In this document: positions 7,067 through 7,465 of the stretch, in pieces
Layout of the letters: each line of letters starts with the position of its first letter
How positions within the stretch are numbered: position 1 is the stretch's first letter
Assembly (NCBI GenBank): GCA_934553185.1
Contig: CAKTFF010000095.1
Span: forward strand, 1-7,465
Source of the DNA: an uncultured Devosia sp.
GTDB lineage: Bacteria; Pseudomonadota; Alphaproteobacteria; Rhizobiales; Devosiaceae
Direction: 5' to 3'
DNA: 7,465 nt
The notes under the pieces: generated by a model
What the model was told of the DNA's origin: nothing
Seen by the model: only the letters and a program-made list of their open reading frames with translations
Database searches by the model: none
Position numbers and translations under genes: made by a program

Positions 7067-7152
7067 GCGGGCGTGGTGGAATGGTAGACACACCGGACTT
7101 AAAATCCGGAGGGGGTATCCCCGTGCGGGTTCGAGTCCCGCCGCCCGCACCA
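7067..7152 (+). tRNA. tRNA-Leu (anticodon UAA), CCA encoded
   Basis: The cloverleaf folds by eye. The acceptor stem is GCGGGCG (7067-7073) with CGCCCGC (7142-7148). The anticodon stem CCGGA/TCCGG (7093-7097, 7105-7109) closes a loop CTTAAAA, giving anticodon TAA at 7100-7102. A long variable arm with GGGG/CCCC pairing (7111-7122 region) follows, as is expected for tRNA-Leu. The T stem GCGGG/CCCGC (7125-7129, 7137-7141) carries the TTCGAGT loop. Discriminator A is at 7149 and the 3' CCA is encoded at 7150-7152. This isoacceptor reads the rare codons UUA and UUG. It sits 5 bases after gpt and 17 bases before the RidA ATG. Confidence 0.97.
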
Positions 7153-7169
7153 CACTTGAAGGGCTGAGC

Positions 7170-7465
7170 ATGATCGAGCGGATCGACGTTGGAATGGCGC
7201 CCTCGGATGCGCCGGTGAGCGATGCGGTTCGGGCCGGCAAGCAGGTGTGGCTGGTAGCCATCAGCGAAGACCCGGCGACCGGTGAACTCGTGGGAGGGGA
7301 TATCGGGGTGCAGACACGGCAGACGCTGGAGAACCTCAAGCGCGGCATTACGGCCGCGGGCGGCACGATGGCCGATATCGTGCAGGTGCAAATCCATCTG
7401 GTGGACCGGGCCGATGCGGCAGGGATGAACGCGATTTATCGCGAGTACTTCTCGCAACCCTATCC
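7170..7465 (+). CDS. RidA family (YjgF/YER057c/UK114) protein, 5' part only
   Basis: An open frame begins at ATG 7170, with GAAGGG (7158-7163) six bases upstream, and stays open to the window end for 98 codons. The pattern matches RidA/Rid proteins: residues ETGELVGGDI-like DPATGELVGGDIGVQTRQT, then LENLKRGITAAGG, then VQVQIHLVDRADAAGMNAIYREYF (about residues 35-97). Typical RidA members deaminate reactive enamine/imine intermediates and so protect pyridoxal enzymes. The region where canonical RidA has SGQ is instead VWLVAISEDP, so it may be a divergent Rid subfamily. The catalytic Arg and the stop lie beyond the window, so activity cannot be judged. The gene follows the tRNA with no gap large enough for a clear promoter. 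Confidence 0.85.
   Translation, partial: MIERIDVGMAPSDAPVSDAVRAGKQVWLVAISEDPATGELVGGDIGVQTRQTLENLKRGITAAGGTMADIVQVQIHLVDRADAAGMNAIYREYFSQPY

Noticed and set aside
6642..7457. Minus-strand open frame covering gpt and the tRNA
   Set aside because: It runs through a tRNA and two recognised genes on the other strand and shows no family features.
1..7465. A new multi-gene defence, mobile or biosynthetic system
   Set aside because: All complete genes match known families with housekeeping or general roles, base composition looks even by eye, and no repeats, transposase, integrase or clustered unknown genes are present.

Overview
The window reads as ordinary, gene-dense chromosome from a GC-rich alphaproteobacterium. 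The protein sequences and the neighbouring map and radC genes suggest the order Hyphomicrobiales, possibly a Devosia-like lineage. That placement is an inference from sequence flavour and has not been tested by any search. Eight complete protein genes, one tRNA and one gene cut by the right edge fill nearly all of the 7465 bases. No stretch without a gene exceeds 200 bases. I see no insertion sequence, prophage, CRISPR array or integration scar.

Left part (1-1692, minus strand): rpe (ribulose-phosphate 3-epimerase) lies downstream of a secreted alpha/beta hydrolase. Between them is a 14-bp perfect hairpin, probably the hydrolase terminator, followed directly by a plausible rpe promoter. The next 194 bases are a divergent intergenic region.

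Middle (1887-5552): a CcdA-type membrane thiol transporter starting at TTG and a GNAT acetyltransferase of the CelD/BioF2-like type lie on the plus strand. They run tail to tail into radC, with a 9-bp overlap of coding ends. radC is the second gene of a minus-strand pair with map (methionine aminopeptidase), joined by a TGATG stop/start overlap that suggests translational coupling.

Right part (5681-7465, plus strand): a stand-alone CinA N-terminal (molybdopterin-binding-like) protein is divergent from map. It is followed by a xanthine phosphoribosyltransferase (gpt type, TTG start), tRNA-Leu(UAA) with encoded CCA, and the beginning of a RidA-family gene. gpt, the tRNA and the RidA gene are packed within a few bases of each other and could share a transcript.

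The genes are mostly housekeeping: pentose phosphate and Calvin-type carbon metabolism, protein maturation, purine salvage, metabolite damage control and thiol redox. I found no evidence of a new multi-gene system. The points worth a second look are small: a hairpin over the acetyltransferase leader, the tight tRNA packing, the unusual N-terminal motif in the RidA protein, and a CelD-like acetyltransferase with no polysaccharide cluster beside it.
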